A stretch of 64,000 nucleotides of DNA from DASQZT01 sp963728965 (GCA_963728965.1 CAVSMH010000012.1:992001-1056000), one strand, 5' to 3'. Shown: positions 32,500-41,860, numbered from the stretch's first letter. The notes: generated by a model not told the origin, from the letters alone. Numbers and translations are program-made.

Positions 32500-33024
32500 C
32501 TATTTGCTCTTCGGCCGCGATTCCGGCGGCACCAGCCCGTTGACCCGGTAATAAACCACCAACTGGCCGTAGTGCTCGCCGGCATGCTCGATGATCGACA
32601 TCCAGGGGGCGAGCGTTTCTTTGAAATGATCGTCCGGGGTGGCTTTCAGGGTGGCGGTGGCATCGTCGATCGATTTCTTCAACGCCGCCACGATCTCCGC
32701 CTTCGACTTGTATGATTTGACGTCCTGCTCCAGGTTCTCCCACTTCACGTCTTCGCCGCGCCCCGCGCGGGCGCCGAAGTCGTTGCCGGACAGGACGTGC
32801 ACGATCACCGCTCCGAACGTCCGCACTTCTTTGGTGGGCGCAAAGTCGTATTTCTCTGCCGGAAAATCCTTGGCCATTTCCAGAATCTTGGCGCTGAGAT
32901 AGGAGAAGTTATTCCGCACCGCCTGGGCGGGAGTGGGAAGCTGCCGTTGAGCCTGTGCCGGCGCCGAGACGGCTCCGATCACGGCCAGCGCACAGAGAGA
33001 GAGCCCCGAAACGATTGGCTTCAT
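32500..33024 (-). CDS. DinB-like exported protein
   Basis: This 174-residue protein has a signal peptide (GLSLCALAVIGAVSAPAQA) followed by a DinB/YfiT-like four-helix domain. The three metal-binding histidine positions are plausibly H79 region (VIVHVLSG), and the pair in IIEHAGEHYGQLVVYYR. DinB-fold proteins are metal-dependent thiol transferases or of unknown function, and exported versions are common in Acidobacteria. I use the ATG at 33024, because the longer frame upstream is arginine/proline-rich noise. It converges with lpxC, three bases away. Confidence 0.8.
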   Translation of the reverse strand: MKPIVSGLSLCALAVIGAVSAPAQAQRQLPTPAQAVRNNFSYLSAKILEMAKDFPAEKYDFAPTKEVRTFGAVIVHVLSGNDFGARAGRGEDVKWENLEQDVKSYKSKAEIVAALKKSIDDATATLKATPDDHFKETLAPWMSIIEHAGEHYGQLVVYYRVNGLVPPESRPKSK

Positions 33025-33236
33025 AGCGTGGTTGGACGGGCGCCGCGCCGTTTCGTGAGGATCTTCGTTAAAACCGCGACAAACCTGGATTAAGAACGTA
33101 AAAACCTGCCGCCCGCCCAAACGTGGTGAACATGGCGGCGGACTCCGCCAGCGGAACATCGGCTGCCGGCAACCCGTGGTGGAACGCCTCCACCGCTCAC
33201 GATGATTGGGAAGCGGCCGGCAACTGCCCCGCCGCC

Positions 33237-34727
33237 TCAGAATTGCCCGGCCTTGATTTGGGAGGCAACCGCCGCCACCTCGTCCTCCATGGGGCGGTCT
33301 TTGTCCTGGAAGCGGGCCACGTCGCGAACCGCGGCCCGAGCGCGGCCCGAACCACGGCCGGTCCGGGACGGATCGCCGCGGAGATCCACGGCCTGGGCCG
33401 CGGCCAGCAGCAGCATGGCGGTCTCGTTGCGCAGACACTCCAGGGCATCCAGGGCAGTCACGGCGGCGTGCATGCCCAGGCTTACGACGTCCTCGTTGTA
33501 CTGCTCGGTAGGCAGCGAATGGATCGAACTCGGTCCGGCCATCTGGCGGATGGCGCAAGTCAAGGCGGTCATGCTGAGTTGCATGCCTTTGAAACCCGAG
33601 TTCACGCCGGGCTCGGGAGTCAGGTTGGCGGGCAGGCCGGCATTGAAGCGGTCGTCCACCAGCAGAGCCATCAGCGCGTTCTCCCAGGTGGCCATCACCG
33701 CGAAATCGATCTTCCAGGTGTCCAGCAGGCGGGCGATGTGGCCGCCATAGAAGTTGCCGGCCTTGTACAACTCGCCGGTGTCGGGATCGATGAGCGGATT
33801 GTCATTGGCGGAGTTCATCTCCCGCTCGATCACGGCCCGCGAATCGGCCAGCGCCTCCCAGGCCGGGCCGAGGCCCTGCGGGACGCAGCGCAGGGAATAA
33901 CAGCTTTGCCCGCTGGACGCTTGCGTGAAGGTCGAACCGGCGAGCAGGTCGCGAAGATGGGCGGCCACGGCGATCTGCCCCGGGTGGCCTTTGCTCTCAT
34001 GGGGCCACGCCTGGAAGGGGAGGTCGGGAGCCTGCATGGCTTCCACCGCGAGCGCCACTCCGGCCAGCAGGGCACGGAGCACGTTCACCGCGTCGATCCA
34101 GAGCAGCGCGGCCACGGCGGTCATGACCGTAGTCCCATTGATGAGCGCCAGGCCCTCTTTGGGAGCGAAGCGGATGGGGCGCAGCCGCGCTGCCGCCAGC
34201 GCTTCCTCGGCCGGAAGCCGGCGGCCTTCGAATTCGGCTTCGCCCATGCCCACCAGGACGCGCGCGATGTAGGCGGACGGCATCAGGTCGCCGCTGGCGC
34301 CCAGCGAGCCGTAGCGCGGAACGACCGGAGTGATTCCCCGGTTCAGCAGGGTCATGACGGCGTCCACCAGTTCGTTGCGCACCGCCGAGGTGCCGGTGGC
34401 GAAAGTGGCCGCGCGCAAGAGCGTAGCGGCACGGACGATGTCCCGCGGCAGAGGTTCGCCGGTGCCGCAGGACAGATGGCGCACCAGGTTGTGCTGGAGC
34501 AGGTCCATCTGCTCCGCCTCGAGCGAAATGCCGATATTGCCGCCCACTCCGGTGTTAACGCCGTAGATGCGCTCGCCCCGTGCCAGCCGCTCTTCCAGCC
34601 GCGCCCGGCCATTCGCGATGCGCGACCGCGCGCCTCCGGCGAGGCGCACCTCGGCATTCCCGCGTGCCACGCGGACGACGTCTTCGATGGTGAGCGCCGC
34701 CGCGCCCAGGACCACGATTTCGGACAT
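33237..34727 (-). CDS. Aromatic amino acid ammonia-lyase (HAL/TAL family)
   Basis: This 496-residue protein belongs to the MIO-cofactor ammonia-lyases. The Ala-Ser-Gly triad that forms the cofactor is at residues 143-145 (GSLGASGDLMPSAY), the catalytic tyrosine is in RIYGVNTGVG (residue 54), and NSANDNPLI and PEPGVNSGF line the active site. The selectivity position reads NLVRHLSCGTG, with His83-Leu84 where Rhodobacter tyrosine ammonia-lyase has His89-Leu90. Histidine lyases usually have Ser-His there. No histidine-utilisation gene (hutU, hutI, hutG) is nearby. The ATG at 34727 is used. Substrate may be tyrosine rather than histidine. Confidence 0.88.
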   Translation of the reverse strand: MSEIVVLGAAALTIEDVVRVARGNAEVRLAGGARSRIANGRARLEERLARGERIYGVNTGVGGNIGISLEAEQMDLLQHNLVRHLSCGTGEPLPRDIVRAATLLRAATFATGTSAVRNELVDAVMTLLNRGITPVVPRYGSLGASGDLMPSAYIARVLVGMGEAEFEGRRLPAEEALAAARLRPIRFAPKEGLALINGTTVMTAVAALLWIDAVNVLRALLAGVALAVEAMQAPDLPFQAWPHESKGHPGQIAVAAHLRDLLAGSTFTQASSGQSCYSLRCVPQGLGPAWEALADSRAVIEREMNSANDNPLIDPDTGELYKAGNFYGGHIARLLDTWKIDFAVMATWENALMALLVDDRFNAGLPANLTPEPGVNSGFKGMQLSMTALTCAIRQMAGPSSIHSLPTEQYNEDVVSLGMHAAVTALDALECLRNETAMLLLAAAQAVDLRGDPSRTGRGSGRARAAVRDVARFQDKDRPMEDEVAAVASQIKAGQF

Positions 34728-34803
34728 GCATGTAGGGTAGCGCGTGGCCGGGTCCGCCCGCGCGTCCCGTGCGCCGGTCCCCCGTGGTTGTAAGATAAAC
34801 CCC

Positions 34804-35268
34804 ATGGCTCGACTGACAGTTTTGCTGCTGACGTTCCTGATTGTGGCGGGCGCCGTCGATCTGCCCAGCCGGAAGTACCTGAACCTGGCCGCCATCAAGA
34901 CCATGGTGGCTGCCGCCGAAGCCGAGGCGCAGAAGCGCAACGTCCAGGTCACCATCTGCATTGTCGATGAGAGCGGAAACCTGCTCTTCCTGCAAAAGGC
35001 CGATGGCGCCGGGCTGAACACGATCCAGTTCGCACAACGCAAGGCCCGGCACGCGGCGCTCTACCGCCGCCCCTCGAAAAATGCCGCCGACCAGCTCAAA
35101 GAAGGAAACACGGCCGTACTGGCGTTTCCCGACGCATTCCCCAACCAGGGCGGCGTGCCGGTGCAAGTGGACGGCCAGACCATTGGCGGTATCGCCTGTA
35201 GCGGCGCGGCATCCGAGGTGGACGAAGCCATTTCACAGACCGCCGTCGATGCCCTGCTTAAGAAGTAA
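34804..35268 (+). CDS. GlcG/HbpS-like heme-binding family protein, exported
   Basis: This 154-residue protein has a signal peptide (LTVLLLTFLIVAGAVDL) and one GlcG/HbpS domain (LNLAAIKTMVAAAEAEAQKRNVQVTICIVDESGNLLFLQKAD...). HbpS-type domains bind heme or act as extracellular sensors in some actinobacteria, and GlcG-type proteins lie in glycolate operons; the acidobacterial versions are uncharacterised. The closing GGIACSGAASEVDEAISQTAVDAL is typical. A TAAGAT lies seven bases before the ATG at 34804. It is divergent from the ammonia-lyase and convergent with the response regulator. Confidence 0.83.
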   Translation: MARLTVLLLTFLIVAGAVDLPSRKYLNLAAIKTMVAAAEAEAQKRNVQVTICIVDESGNLLFLQKADGAGLNTIQFAQRKARHAALYRRPSKNAADQLKEGNTAVLAFPDAFPNQGGVPVQVDGQTIGGIACSGAASEVDEAISQTAVDALLKK

Positions 35269-35277
35269 CCGCGGGTT

Positions 35278-36051
35278 TTACAGCTTGAACAACTCCCGCA
35301 GCCGGCGTGTCTGCACGCGGCTGACGGGAACCTCGGTGTGCTTGCGATCGTCCATGCGGAGCTGATAGCTCGACTTGAACCACGGCACCACTTCCTTGAT
35401 CCGATTGATGTTCACGAGGTAGGAGCGGTGCACCCGCCAGAACAGGTCCCGGTCCAGATTCGCCTGCAAGTCCTCGATTGTGCGGTAGTTGGAGTGGCCT
35501 TCCAGGGTTGTGGTCACCAGCGTGATCAGCCCGTCGTCGATGGTGGCATAGATCACATCATTGGCATCCACGATAAAGTTGCGGTTGTTGGCCCGTACCA
35601 GCAGCTTGGTGCGCGGTGCGCCTGGGTTCCTGGCGGTGACGGCCGGTTCCGGGGCCTTCTTTTCCTGAATGGTACGGCGGGCGCGCTCCAGGGTTTCACC
35701 AAGGCGCCCGCGATCGACCGGCTTCAAGACGTAGTCCATGGCTTCCAGCCGGAAGGCCTCCACCGCGTACTGATCGTGGGCGGTTACGAAGATGAAATGG
35801 GGCAAATCGAGCCCCCGCTCGCGCAGGCGCCGTACCACGCCCATGCCGTCCAGGCCGGGCATCTGGACATCCAGGAATACCAGGTCGGGCTCCAGCTTCT
35901 GGATCAGCTCCACTGCTTGTAACCCATTGGAAGCACTGGCAATCAGCTCGACTTCTGCAAAATCCTTCAGCAAATAGGACAGCTCGTCGCACGCCAGTTG
36001 TTCGTCGTCCACGACAATTGTCGTGAGAGTAGCCGTCGCGCGGTCCCGCAT
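35278..36051 (-). CDS. LytTR-type response regulator
   Basis: This 257-residue protein has an N-terminal receiver domain and a C-terminal LytTR DNA-binding domain. The receiver shows TTIVVDDEQLACDEL with acidic residues, the phosphorylated aspartate in DLVFLDVQMPGLDG (near residue 60), and YVLKPVDRGRL. The LytTR domain starts near residue 155 (KLLVRANNRNFIVD) and includes WRVHRSYLVNINRI. No histidine kinase is next to it, so it is an orphan. I use the ATG at 36051. It is divergent from the inositol-phosphate synthase gene, 42 bases away, and may control it. Confidence 0.93.
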   Translation of the reverse strand: MRDRATATLTTIVVDDEQLACDELSYLLKDFAEVELIASASNGLQAVELIQKLEPDLVFLDVQMPGLDGMGVVRRLRERGLDLPHFIFVTAHDQYAVEAFRLEAMDYVLKPVDRGRLGETLERARRTIQEKKAPEPAVTARNPGAPRTKLLVRANNRNFIVDANDVIYATIDDGLITLVTTTLEGHSNYRTIEDLQANLDRDLFWRVHRSYLVNINRIKEVVPWFKSSYQLRMDDRKHTEVPVSRVQTRRLRELFKL

Positions 36052-36093
36052 GGAGCTGGTATTATAGCATTTCAACTTCCAAAGGAGATGCAT

Positions 36094-37413
36094 TTGCCCA
36101 ACCCCGATAACGTTCAGATTGCGCCTGCCGAGGGCAAACTGGGCGTCTTAGTGCCCGGTATGGGTGCGGTAACAACCACGTTCATTGCCGGCCTGGAAGC
36201 TTTCAAGCGGAACCTGGGGAAGCCGATCGGCTCCCTGACCCAACTGGGAACGATCCGCCTGGGAAAGCGAACCGAGGGGCGCAGCCCAGCCATCCGGGAT
36301 TTCGTTCCGCTGGCGAAAATGGAAGATTTGGTAGTGGGATGCTGGGACATCTTTGAAGACAACGCTTACGAAGCCGCGACGAAGGCCGGGGTTCTCGAGA
36401 CGGGGCTGCTGGAACCGCTGCGCGAACCGCTTTCAGCCATCAAGCCCATGAAAGCCGTTTTCGACAGCGACTACGTCAAGCGGATTCATGGCCCCAACGT
36501 CAAATCCGGCCGTTCCAAAATGGAACTGGCGGAGATGGTAATGGACGATATCCGGCGCTTCCGCGAGGAGACCGGCGTATCGCGCACCACCATGATCTGG
36601 TGCGGATCGACTGAGGTCTACCATCAACCCGCCGCCGTGCACGCCACGCTCAAAGACTTCGAATGCGGGCTGCAAAAGAGCGACGCGGAGATCTCGCCCA
36701 GCCAGATCTACGCGTATGCCGCCCTGAAATCGGGAGTTGCCTATGCCAACGGCGCGCCGCACCTCACCACCGACATTCCGGCGCTGCTCGAACTGGCCCG
36801 CGATATGAATCTGCCGGTGGCAGGCAAGGACTATAAGAGCGGACAGACATTCATGAAGACCCTGGTGGCGCCGGGGCTGAAATCCCGCCTGCTGGGGCTG
36901 AACGGGTGGTTTTCCACCAATATCCTGGGCAATCGGGATGGCGAGGTGCTCGACGACCCCGGCTCGTTCCGGTCCAAGGAGGTTAGCAAGTCGTCCGCCC
37001 TGGAGTACATCCTCCAGCGCGATCTTTACCCGGAGTTGTACGGCGATTTTTACCATAAGGTGCGCATCGAGTACTATCCGCCGCGCGGGGACGCCAAGGA
37101 AGGCTGGGACAACATCGACATCTTCGGATGGCTCGGTTACCCCATGCAGATCAAGATCAACTTCCTGTGCCGCGACTCGATTCTGGCCGCACCGCTGATG
37201 CTGGATATCGTTTTGTTTCTGGATTTGGCCCAGCGGGCCGGCATGCGCGGGATCCAGGAATGGCTGTCGTTTTATTTCAAAGCGCCCATGCACGCCGCGG
37301 AAGTGTATCCGGAACACGACATCTTCATCCAACTGATGAAGCTGAAGAATACACTGCGCTGGATGCGAGGGGAGGACCTGATTACCCACCTGGGTCTGGA
37401 ATATTACGACTGA
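36094..37413 (+). CDS. myo-Inositol-1-phosphate synthase
   Basis: This 439-residue protein belongs to the myo-inositol-3-phosphate synthase family, which converts glucose-6-phosphate to inositol phosphate with bound NAD. The NAD motif is GVLVPGMGAVTTTFIAG near the start; SGQTFMKTLVAPGLKSR and the WFSTNILGNRDGEVLDDP segment are conserved active-site regions. The start is TTG at 36094: a strong AAAGGAG at 36081-36087 lies six bases before it. The ATG at 36088 would touch the ribosome site and is unlikely. Inositol may serve lipids or compatible solutes (inference). Confidence 0.93.
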   Translation: MPNPDNVQIAPAEGKLGVLVPGMGAVTTTFIAGLEAFKRNLGKPIGSLTQLGTIRLGKRTEGRSPAIRDFVPLAKMEDLVVGCWDIFEDNAYEAATKAGVLETGLLEPLREPLSAIKPMKAVFDSDYVKRIHGPNVKSGRSKMELAEMVMDDIRRFREETGVSRTTMIWCGSTEVYHQPAAVHATLKDFECGLQKSDAEISPSQIYAYAALKSGVAYANGAPHLTTDIPALLELARDMNLPVAGKDYKSGQTFMKTLVAPGLKSRLLGLNGWFSTNILGNRDGEVLDDPGSFRSKEVSKSSALEYILQRDLYPELYGDFYHKVRIEYYPPRGDAKEGWDNIDIFGWLGYPMQIKINFLCRDSILAAPLMLDIVLFLDLAQRAGMRGIQEWLSFYFKAPMHAAEVYPEHDIFIQLMKLKNTLRWMRGEDLITHLGLEYYD

Positions 37414-37528
37414 TCGCTGTATCGTTGAAGAGACGGGCGGAAAACGGCCCCTGTACCGCCACCGGCAATGGAACGGTTTCGCGGGTCGAGGTTTTGTCGC
37501 TCCGTCACGTTTCAGTGCCTAGGAGCAT

Positions 37529-38527
37529 ATGAAAGTACTGGTCATCGGGGGAACTCTATTCATCGGCCGCCGGCTGGTGGACGAGTTGTTGAAGGGAGGT
37601 CACGAAGTCACGGTCTTGCACCGTAAGCCCAAGCACGACCTGGGCCGGCGGGTGGAGAATATCATGGCCGACCGCAATGACGCGGACTCTCTCCGCGACG
37701 CGCTGTACGGCCGCCGTTTCGAAGTGGTGTTCGACAACGTTTACGACTGGGAGCGGGGCACCACGGCGGCCCAGGTTGAGGCCACGGTACGGGCCATGGG
37801 CGACCGGGTAAGCCGTTACATCTTTCTGTCGAGCGTGGCGGCGTATGGCGACGGCCTGAACCACAAAGAGAGCGACCCTCTGGCGCCCGATTACCATTCC
37901 GAGCCCTACGTGCGCCACAAAGCCACCACCGAGCGGCTTCTGTTCCGGATGCACGTCCAAACCGGCTTCCCGGTGGTCTCCTTCCGCCCGCCATTTGTGT
38001 ACGGCCCGGGCAATCCCTTCTATCGCGAGCAGTTTTTCTGGGATCGCCTGCGGGCGAACCGGCCGCTCATCATCCCTGGCGACGGCCACCGCCTGATGCA
38101 GTTTGTCTATGTGAACGACCTGGTCCAGGCGATGGTGCGCGCCATGGCGGAACCCCGCGCCGAGGGCGAAGCATTTAACATTGGTGACCCGAAACCGGTC
38201 ACCCAGGCGGAACTGCTGGAGCGGCTGGCCAAGGTGGCGAACCTGGAAGCCACGCTGGTGCGCGTGCCGCGCGATATTATCTCCCAGGCCGGCGGCAACG
38301 CCATGGAAGAGCCGTACTATTTCGGCGAGTATTTCGACCTGCCGCCCATCACCGAGAATATCGGCAAAGTCACCCGTGTCCTGAAGATGAAGCTCACGCC
38401 ATTCGAGGTCGGATTGAAGGAAACCTACCGCTGGTACCTGCGTAACCACAAGGCACGCACCGCCGGCTTCGAATTCGACGACCGCGTGCTCGGTATGGCG
38501 CGAGCCGGCTCAACCGCCAGCGTGTAG
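37529..38527 (+). CDS. NAD-dependent epimerase/dehydratase family protein
   Basis: This 332-residue protein is a short-chain-type sugar nucleotide oxidoreductase. The NAD motif GGTLFIGRRLVDELL is at the start, the Ser of the active site is in YIFLSSVAAYGDG, and the catalytic pair is in the YVRHK motif (YxxxK) near residue 132. FRPPFVYGPGNPFY and the VYVNDLVQAM segment are standard. The sequence resembles mRNA-binding or isoflavone-reductase-like epimerases as well as true sugar epimerases, so the substrate is open. It is 115 bases after the inositol-phosphate synthase gene and its 3' end overlaps the converging ogt gene by 18 bases. Confidence 0.88.
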   Translation: MKVLVIGGTLFIGRRLVDELLKGGHEVTVLHRKPKHDLGRRVENIMADRNDADSLRDALYGRRFEVVFDNVYDWERGTTAAQVEATVRAMGDRVSRYIFLSSVAAYGDGLNHKESDPLAPDYHSEPYVRHKATTERLLFRMHVQTGFPVVSFRPPFVYGPGNPFYREQFFWDRLRANRPLIIPGDGHRLMQFVYVNDLVQAMVRAMAEPRAEGEAFNIGDPKPVTQAELLERLAKVANLEATLVRVPRDIISQAGGNAMEEPYYFGEYFDLPPITENIGKVTRVLKMKLTPFEVGLKETYRWYLRNHKARTAGFEFDDRVLGMARAGSTASV

Positions 38528-38995
38528 CGCGGGCCAGCCCTCCAGTGCCAGCAGCCGCTTTTTGAGTGGCAGCCCGCCGCCGTACCCGACCAGTTTGCCG
38601 CCCGACCCGATCACGCGGTGACAGGGAACCACAATCGGCAGCGGGTTGGAACCGTTGGCCGCGCCGACGGCCCGCACCGCCCGTGGGGCTCCGATGGCTT
38701 CGGCGACTTGCCGGTAGCTGCGCGTTTCTCCGTAGGGAATGCTCTCCAGGGACCGCCAGACGCGTCGTTGGAACTCGGTGCCGATCATCTCGAGCGGCAG
38801 GTCGAAGCGGCGGAGTTCGCCGTCGAAATACGCGCGCAACTGCCGTTCGGCCTCCCGCAACACCGGGTTGCCCGGGTTGGGAGCCGCCTGGGTGGTCCGC
38901 GCCGGATGGAACTCGACGGCGCGAATCCCCGCCGGACCCGCCACGACCCGCAAGCCGAGCCCATCGGAAAACAGCAGGTCCACGCATTCCAGCAT
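38510..38995 (-). CDS. ogt: Methylated-DNA--protein-cysteine methyltransferase
   Basis: Ogt removes O6-alkyl groups from guanine by transferring them to its own cysteine. The 161-residue protein has the helix-turn-helix area (RRVWRSLESIPYGETRSYRQVAEAIG) and the active-site motif IVVPCHRVIGSGGKLVGYGGG. The N-terminal part is the usual short domain. It is a suicide repair protein, separate from the alkyladenine glycosylase and the helicase in this window. Confidence 0.95.
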   Translation of the reverse strand: MLECVDLLFSDGLGLRVVAGPAGIRAVEFHPARTTQAAPNPGNPVLREAERQLRAYFDGELRRFDLPLEMIGTEFQRRVWRSLESIPYGETRSYRQVAEAIGAPRAVRAVGAANGSNPLPIVVPCHRVIGSGGKLVGYGGGLPLKKRLLALEGWPALHAGG

Positions 38996-39144
38996 AGAGA
39001 TAGTGTGTCATACCCCGGGTGCCGATCGGGTTGTGCGATCGGGTGTAAGGACAAGCGCCGCGGGTCGCTGCCCGGCCGGCACAGGCGCCGCTCCGGCGCG
39101 GGGCATTTCGGCGGTGCGTGTGCGTAAGATGGTTGTCGGTAATC

Positions 39145-41283
39145 ATGATGAACCTGCGATTCTCCTGCCGGATAGCCGCGCTCCTGGGCATCGCCCTGCT
39201 CGCACCGGCACAAAGCCTTCCGCCGTTCCGCCCGCCGGCCGTTCCGCTGGTGGCCCACGACCCGTATTTCAGCATCTGGTCGGCCGCCGACCATTTGAGC
39301 GACACCGCGACTACGCATTGGACGGGCAAACCGAATCTGCTGACGGTGCTGGTGCGAATCGACGGCAAGGTCTACAACCTGACCGGTGTGCCCGCCCGCG
39401 GACGCAATCCGCAGCCCGCGGCAGTGCTCGAGCAGACGGGCTTGGAAGTGCTGCCCACGCGCACGATTTACGAATTCTCCGGCCACGGAGTGACGGTGGG
39501 ACTCACCTTCTTCACTCCGGCTTTGCCCGATGATCTGGATGTGCTCTCGCGGCCCCTGACCTATCTTGAATGGACCGCCCACTCGACCGACGGCCGCGAT
39601 CACGAAGCCGCGGTGTACCTGGATGCCGGGCCCGACCTGGTCGTCAACACCGCCGATGAACCGGTCTGGTCGGCGCGGTACCAGTTGGATGGCCGTCCCG
39701 TGCTTCGGATGGGTTCGCGCGAGCAGCCGATCCTGGCCAAGCGCGGTGACGATCTGCGCATCGACTGGGGCTATCTCTACCTGGCTGCCGATCGGGCCGA
39801 AGGCGTCTCCGCGGCCATCCTTACCCGGCAACAGGGGCGTTCCGCATTCACCACCGCCGGGCGCCTCCCCGATTCGGACGATTTTTCCGAGAGCTCGCGC
39901 GGCGGCCGCCCGCCGGTCAACGTCCTGGCCTTCAGCATCGACCTGGGCCGGGTGGCGAGCCAGCCGGTTACGCGGTACGTCATGATGGCTTACGACGACC
40001 TTTACGCCATCGAGTTTTTCGAGCGCCGCGAACGGGCGTGGTGGCGCCGCAAGGGGGCCGATGCGGCCGACCTGCTGCGCATGGGCCGCCGCGACCACGA
40101 TGCGCTGCTCGCCAGAAGCAAGGCGTTCGACGGGCAGTTGATGGCCGATCTGCGAGCCGCGGGCGGTGAAAAGTATGCCCGCCTGGCAGCCCTGGCGTAC
40201 CGCCAGACACTGGCCGCCCATAAGCTGGTGGCGGATGTCGACGGTAACCCGATGTACTTTCCGAAGGAGAATTTCAGCAACGGATGCATCGCCACCGTGG
40301 ACGTGATTTATCCCAGTGCGCCGTTCACGCTGTTGTTCAACCCGCGCCTCCTGCGCGCGCAGCTTCAACCCGTGCTCGAGTATGCCCGGATGGAGCGCTG
40401 GCGCTGGCCCTTTGCTCCACACGACCTGGGAACCTATCCGCAGGCCAACGGGCAGGTTTACGGCGGCGGCGAGCGCACCGAAGAGAACCAGATGCCGGTG
40501 GAGGAAAGCGGCAACATGCTGATCCTGCTGGCCGCACTGGCCCGAATCGAAGGCAGCGCCCGCTTCGCCGACCAATATTGGCCGGAGTTGACCCGCTGGG
40601 CGGAATACCTGAAGGCTAAGGGCCTGGACCCGGAGAACCAGCTTTCCACCGACGATTTCGCCGGCCACCTGGCGCACAACGCCAACCTCTCCATCAAAGC
40701 CATCCTGGCGCTGGGCTCGTTCGGCATGCTGGCCGACATGAGCGGGCGGAAAGAGGTGGCCGCGGAATATCGCAAGACCGCCCAGGGGTTCGTTGCCAAA
40801 TGGCTGGAGTCAGCCAATGACGGTGATCACTACCGCCTGGCTTTCGACAAGCCGGGGACGTGGAGCCAGAAGTACAACCTGGTGTGGGACAAACTGCTCG
40901 GATTGAACCTGTTCCCGGCCGAGGTGGCGCGCCGGGAGCTGGCTTTCTACGCCGCGCATCAAAACAAATACGGCCTGCCGCTCGACAATCGCCGTACCTA
41001 CACCAAGCTGGATTGGGTGCTGTGGACCGCCACCCTGGCGGACAACCAGGCCGATTTCGAGAGGCTCGTGGCACCGGCGTACCAGTTTGCCAACGATTCG
41101 GAAAGTCGCGTCCCGCTGACCGACTGGTATGACACCGTTACCGGCAAACAGCAGGGTTTTCAGGCTCGCTCGGTGGTGGGAGGTCTGTTCGTGAAGCTGC
41201 TCGCCGACCCGGCGCTCTGGAAGAAATACGCCGGGCGTGCGGCGGCTGCAATGGCGACGTCCGCGGGCGGCCCGGATCGGTAG
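39145..41283 (+). CDS. Secreted glutaminase A / DUF4965-DUF5127 family protein
   Basis: This 712-residue exported protein has a signal peptide (IAALLGIALLAPAQS), an N-terminal beta-sandwich domain (DUF5127-like, PLVAHDPYFSIWSAADHLSDT), and a helical (alpha/alpha)6 toroid (DUF4965/DUF1793-like). The toroid shows FPKENFSNGCIATVDVIYPSAPF, HDLGTYPQANGQVYGGGERTEENQMPVEE and TWSQKYNLVWDKLLGLNLFP. Fungal and bacterial relatives are called glutaminase A, but the fold is glycoside-hydrolase-like and most members are untested. The ATG at 39145 (MMNLRF) is used. It opens the secreted polymer-degrading cluster at 39-50 kb. Confidence 0.88.
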   Translation: MMNLRFSCRIAALLGIALLAPAQSLPPFRPPAVPLVAHDPYFSIWSAADHLSDTATTHWTGKPNLLTVLVRIDGKVYNLTGVPARGRNPQPAAVLEQTGLEVLPTRTIYEFSGHGVTVGLTFFTPALPDDLDVLSRPLTYLEWTAHSTDGRDHEAAVYLDAGPDLVVNTADEPVWSARYQLDGRPVLRMGSREQPILAKRGDDLRIDWGYLYLAADRAEGVSAAILTRQQGRSAFTTAGRLPDSDDFSESSRGGRPPVNVLAFSIDLGRVASQPVTRYVMMAYDDLYAIEFFERRERAWWRRKGADAADLLRMGRRDHDALLARSKAFDGQLMADLRAAGGEKYARLAALAYRQTLAAHKLVADVDGNPMYFPKENFSNGCIATVDVIYPSAPFTLLFNPRLLRAQLQPVLEYARMERWRWPFAPHDLGTYPQANGQVYGGGERTEENQMPVEESGNMLILLAALARIEGSARFADQYWPELTRWAEYLKAKGLDPENQLSTDDFAGHLAHNANLSIKAILALGSFGMLADMSGRKEVAAEYRKTAQGFVAKWLESANDGDHYRLAFDKPGTWSQKYNLVWDKLLGLNLFPAEVARRELAFYAAHQNKYGLPLDNRRTYTKLDWVLWTATLADNQADFERLVAPAYQFANDSESRVPLTDWYDTVTGKQQGFQARSVVGGLFVKLLADPALWKKYAGRAAAAMATSAGGPDR

Positions 41284-41299
41284 CGGATCGCCCGCCGGC

Positions 41300-41860
41300 T
41301 CACTTGACGTTCGCGTGAGGGTCCAGCCGTCTTTGGCCGGCTACCTCGACGACCGCGACGATATCGCCGAGGCTGTCCCTAACCGGAGCCAGCACCGAGA
41401 CCCATCCGGGCTTCCGAGCGACTGTGACGCGGTTTCCCGTGTCGAGCACGGTTTTCATTTCCGGGATCATCTTCTGATAGAGCGCTCCCCACGGCCAGAA
41501 CTGGCTCAACTCGTTGGCATTTCGAATCACCACGCGGATCTGGCCGGGGTGACCGGGAATCGGCATCCATAGATTGGCATCGGCCGGGAAGGAAACCAGG
41601 CGCGCAATGCGAATGAGCGTTTTCTTCACGGAATCGAACGCGGCTGAGTGGACATTGTAATTGTCGCTTGCCAGAAACGGGTCGGCCGGATCGATGCGGA
41701 GCATGAACTCCATGGCTCGGGCGGTGACGATTCGCCGGCAGGCATCGCCATCCACCATGATGCTGGCCACGCGCGCCGCCTCTTCGAGTTCGCGCGTGAA
41801 GCCATCCTGCGCCGGGAGTGGTGACGGGATAAGAAGCAACAGGAGTGCGAGGAATCTCAT
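41300..41860 (-). CDS. Exported protein of unknown function (cache-like)
   Basis: This 186-residue protein has a signal peptide (LALLLLLIPSPLPAQ). Its C-terminal part (WVSVLAPVRDSLGDIVAVVEV) has the look of a PAS/cache-type sensing domain ending in a final strand pair, as seen in extracellular sensor modules. It has no membrane helix, so if it is a sensor it would need a partner. It overlaps the DUF4091 gene by four bases (ATGA) and is therefore the last gene of that operon. I do not recognise a named family. Confidence 0.65.
   Translation of the reverse strand: MRFLALLLLLIPSPLPAQDGFTRELEEAARVASIMVDGDACRRIVTARAMEFMLRIDPADPFLASDNYNVHSAAFDSVKKTLIRIARLVSFPADANLWMPIPGHPGQIRVVIRNANELSQFWPWGALYQKMIPEMKTVLDTGNRVTVARKPGWVSVLAPVRDSLGDIVAVVEVAGQRRLDPHANVK

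Noticed and set aside
33025..33558. Upstream extension of the DinB-like gene
   Set aside because: It adds an Arg/Gly/Pro-rich segment before a clear signal peptide and runs into the ammonia-lyase gene.
36011..36024. Perfect 14-base palindrome ACGACAATTGTCGT near the LytTR gene start
   Set aside because: It encodes part of the receiver-domain strand TTIVVDDE, so the symmetry is explained by coding. I keep it out as an operator, though it lies close to the divergent promoters.
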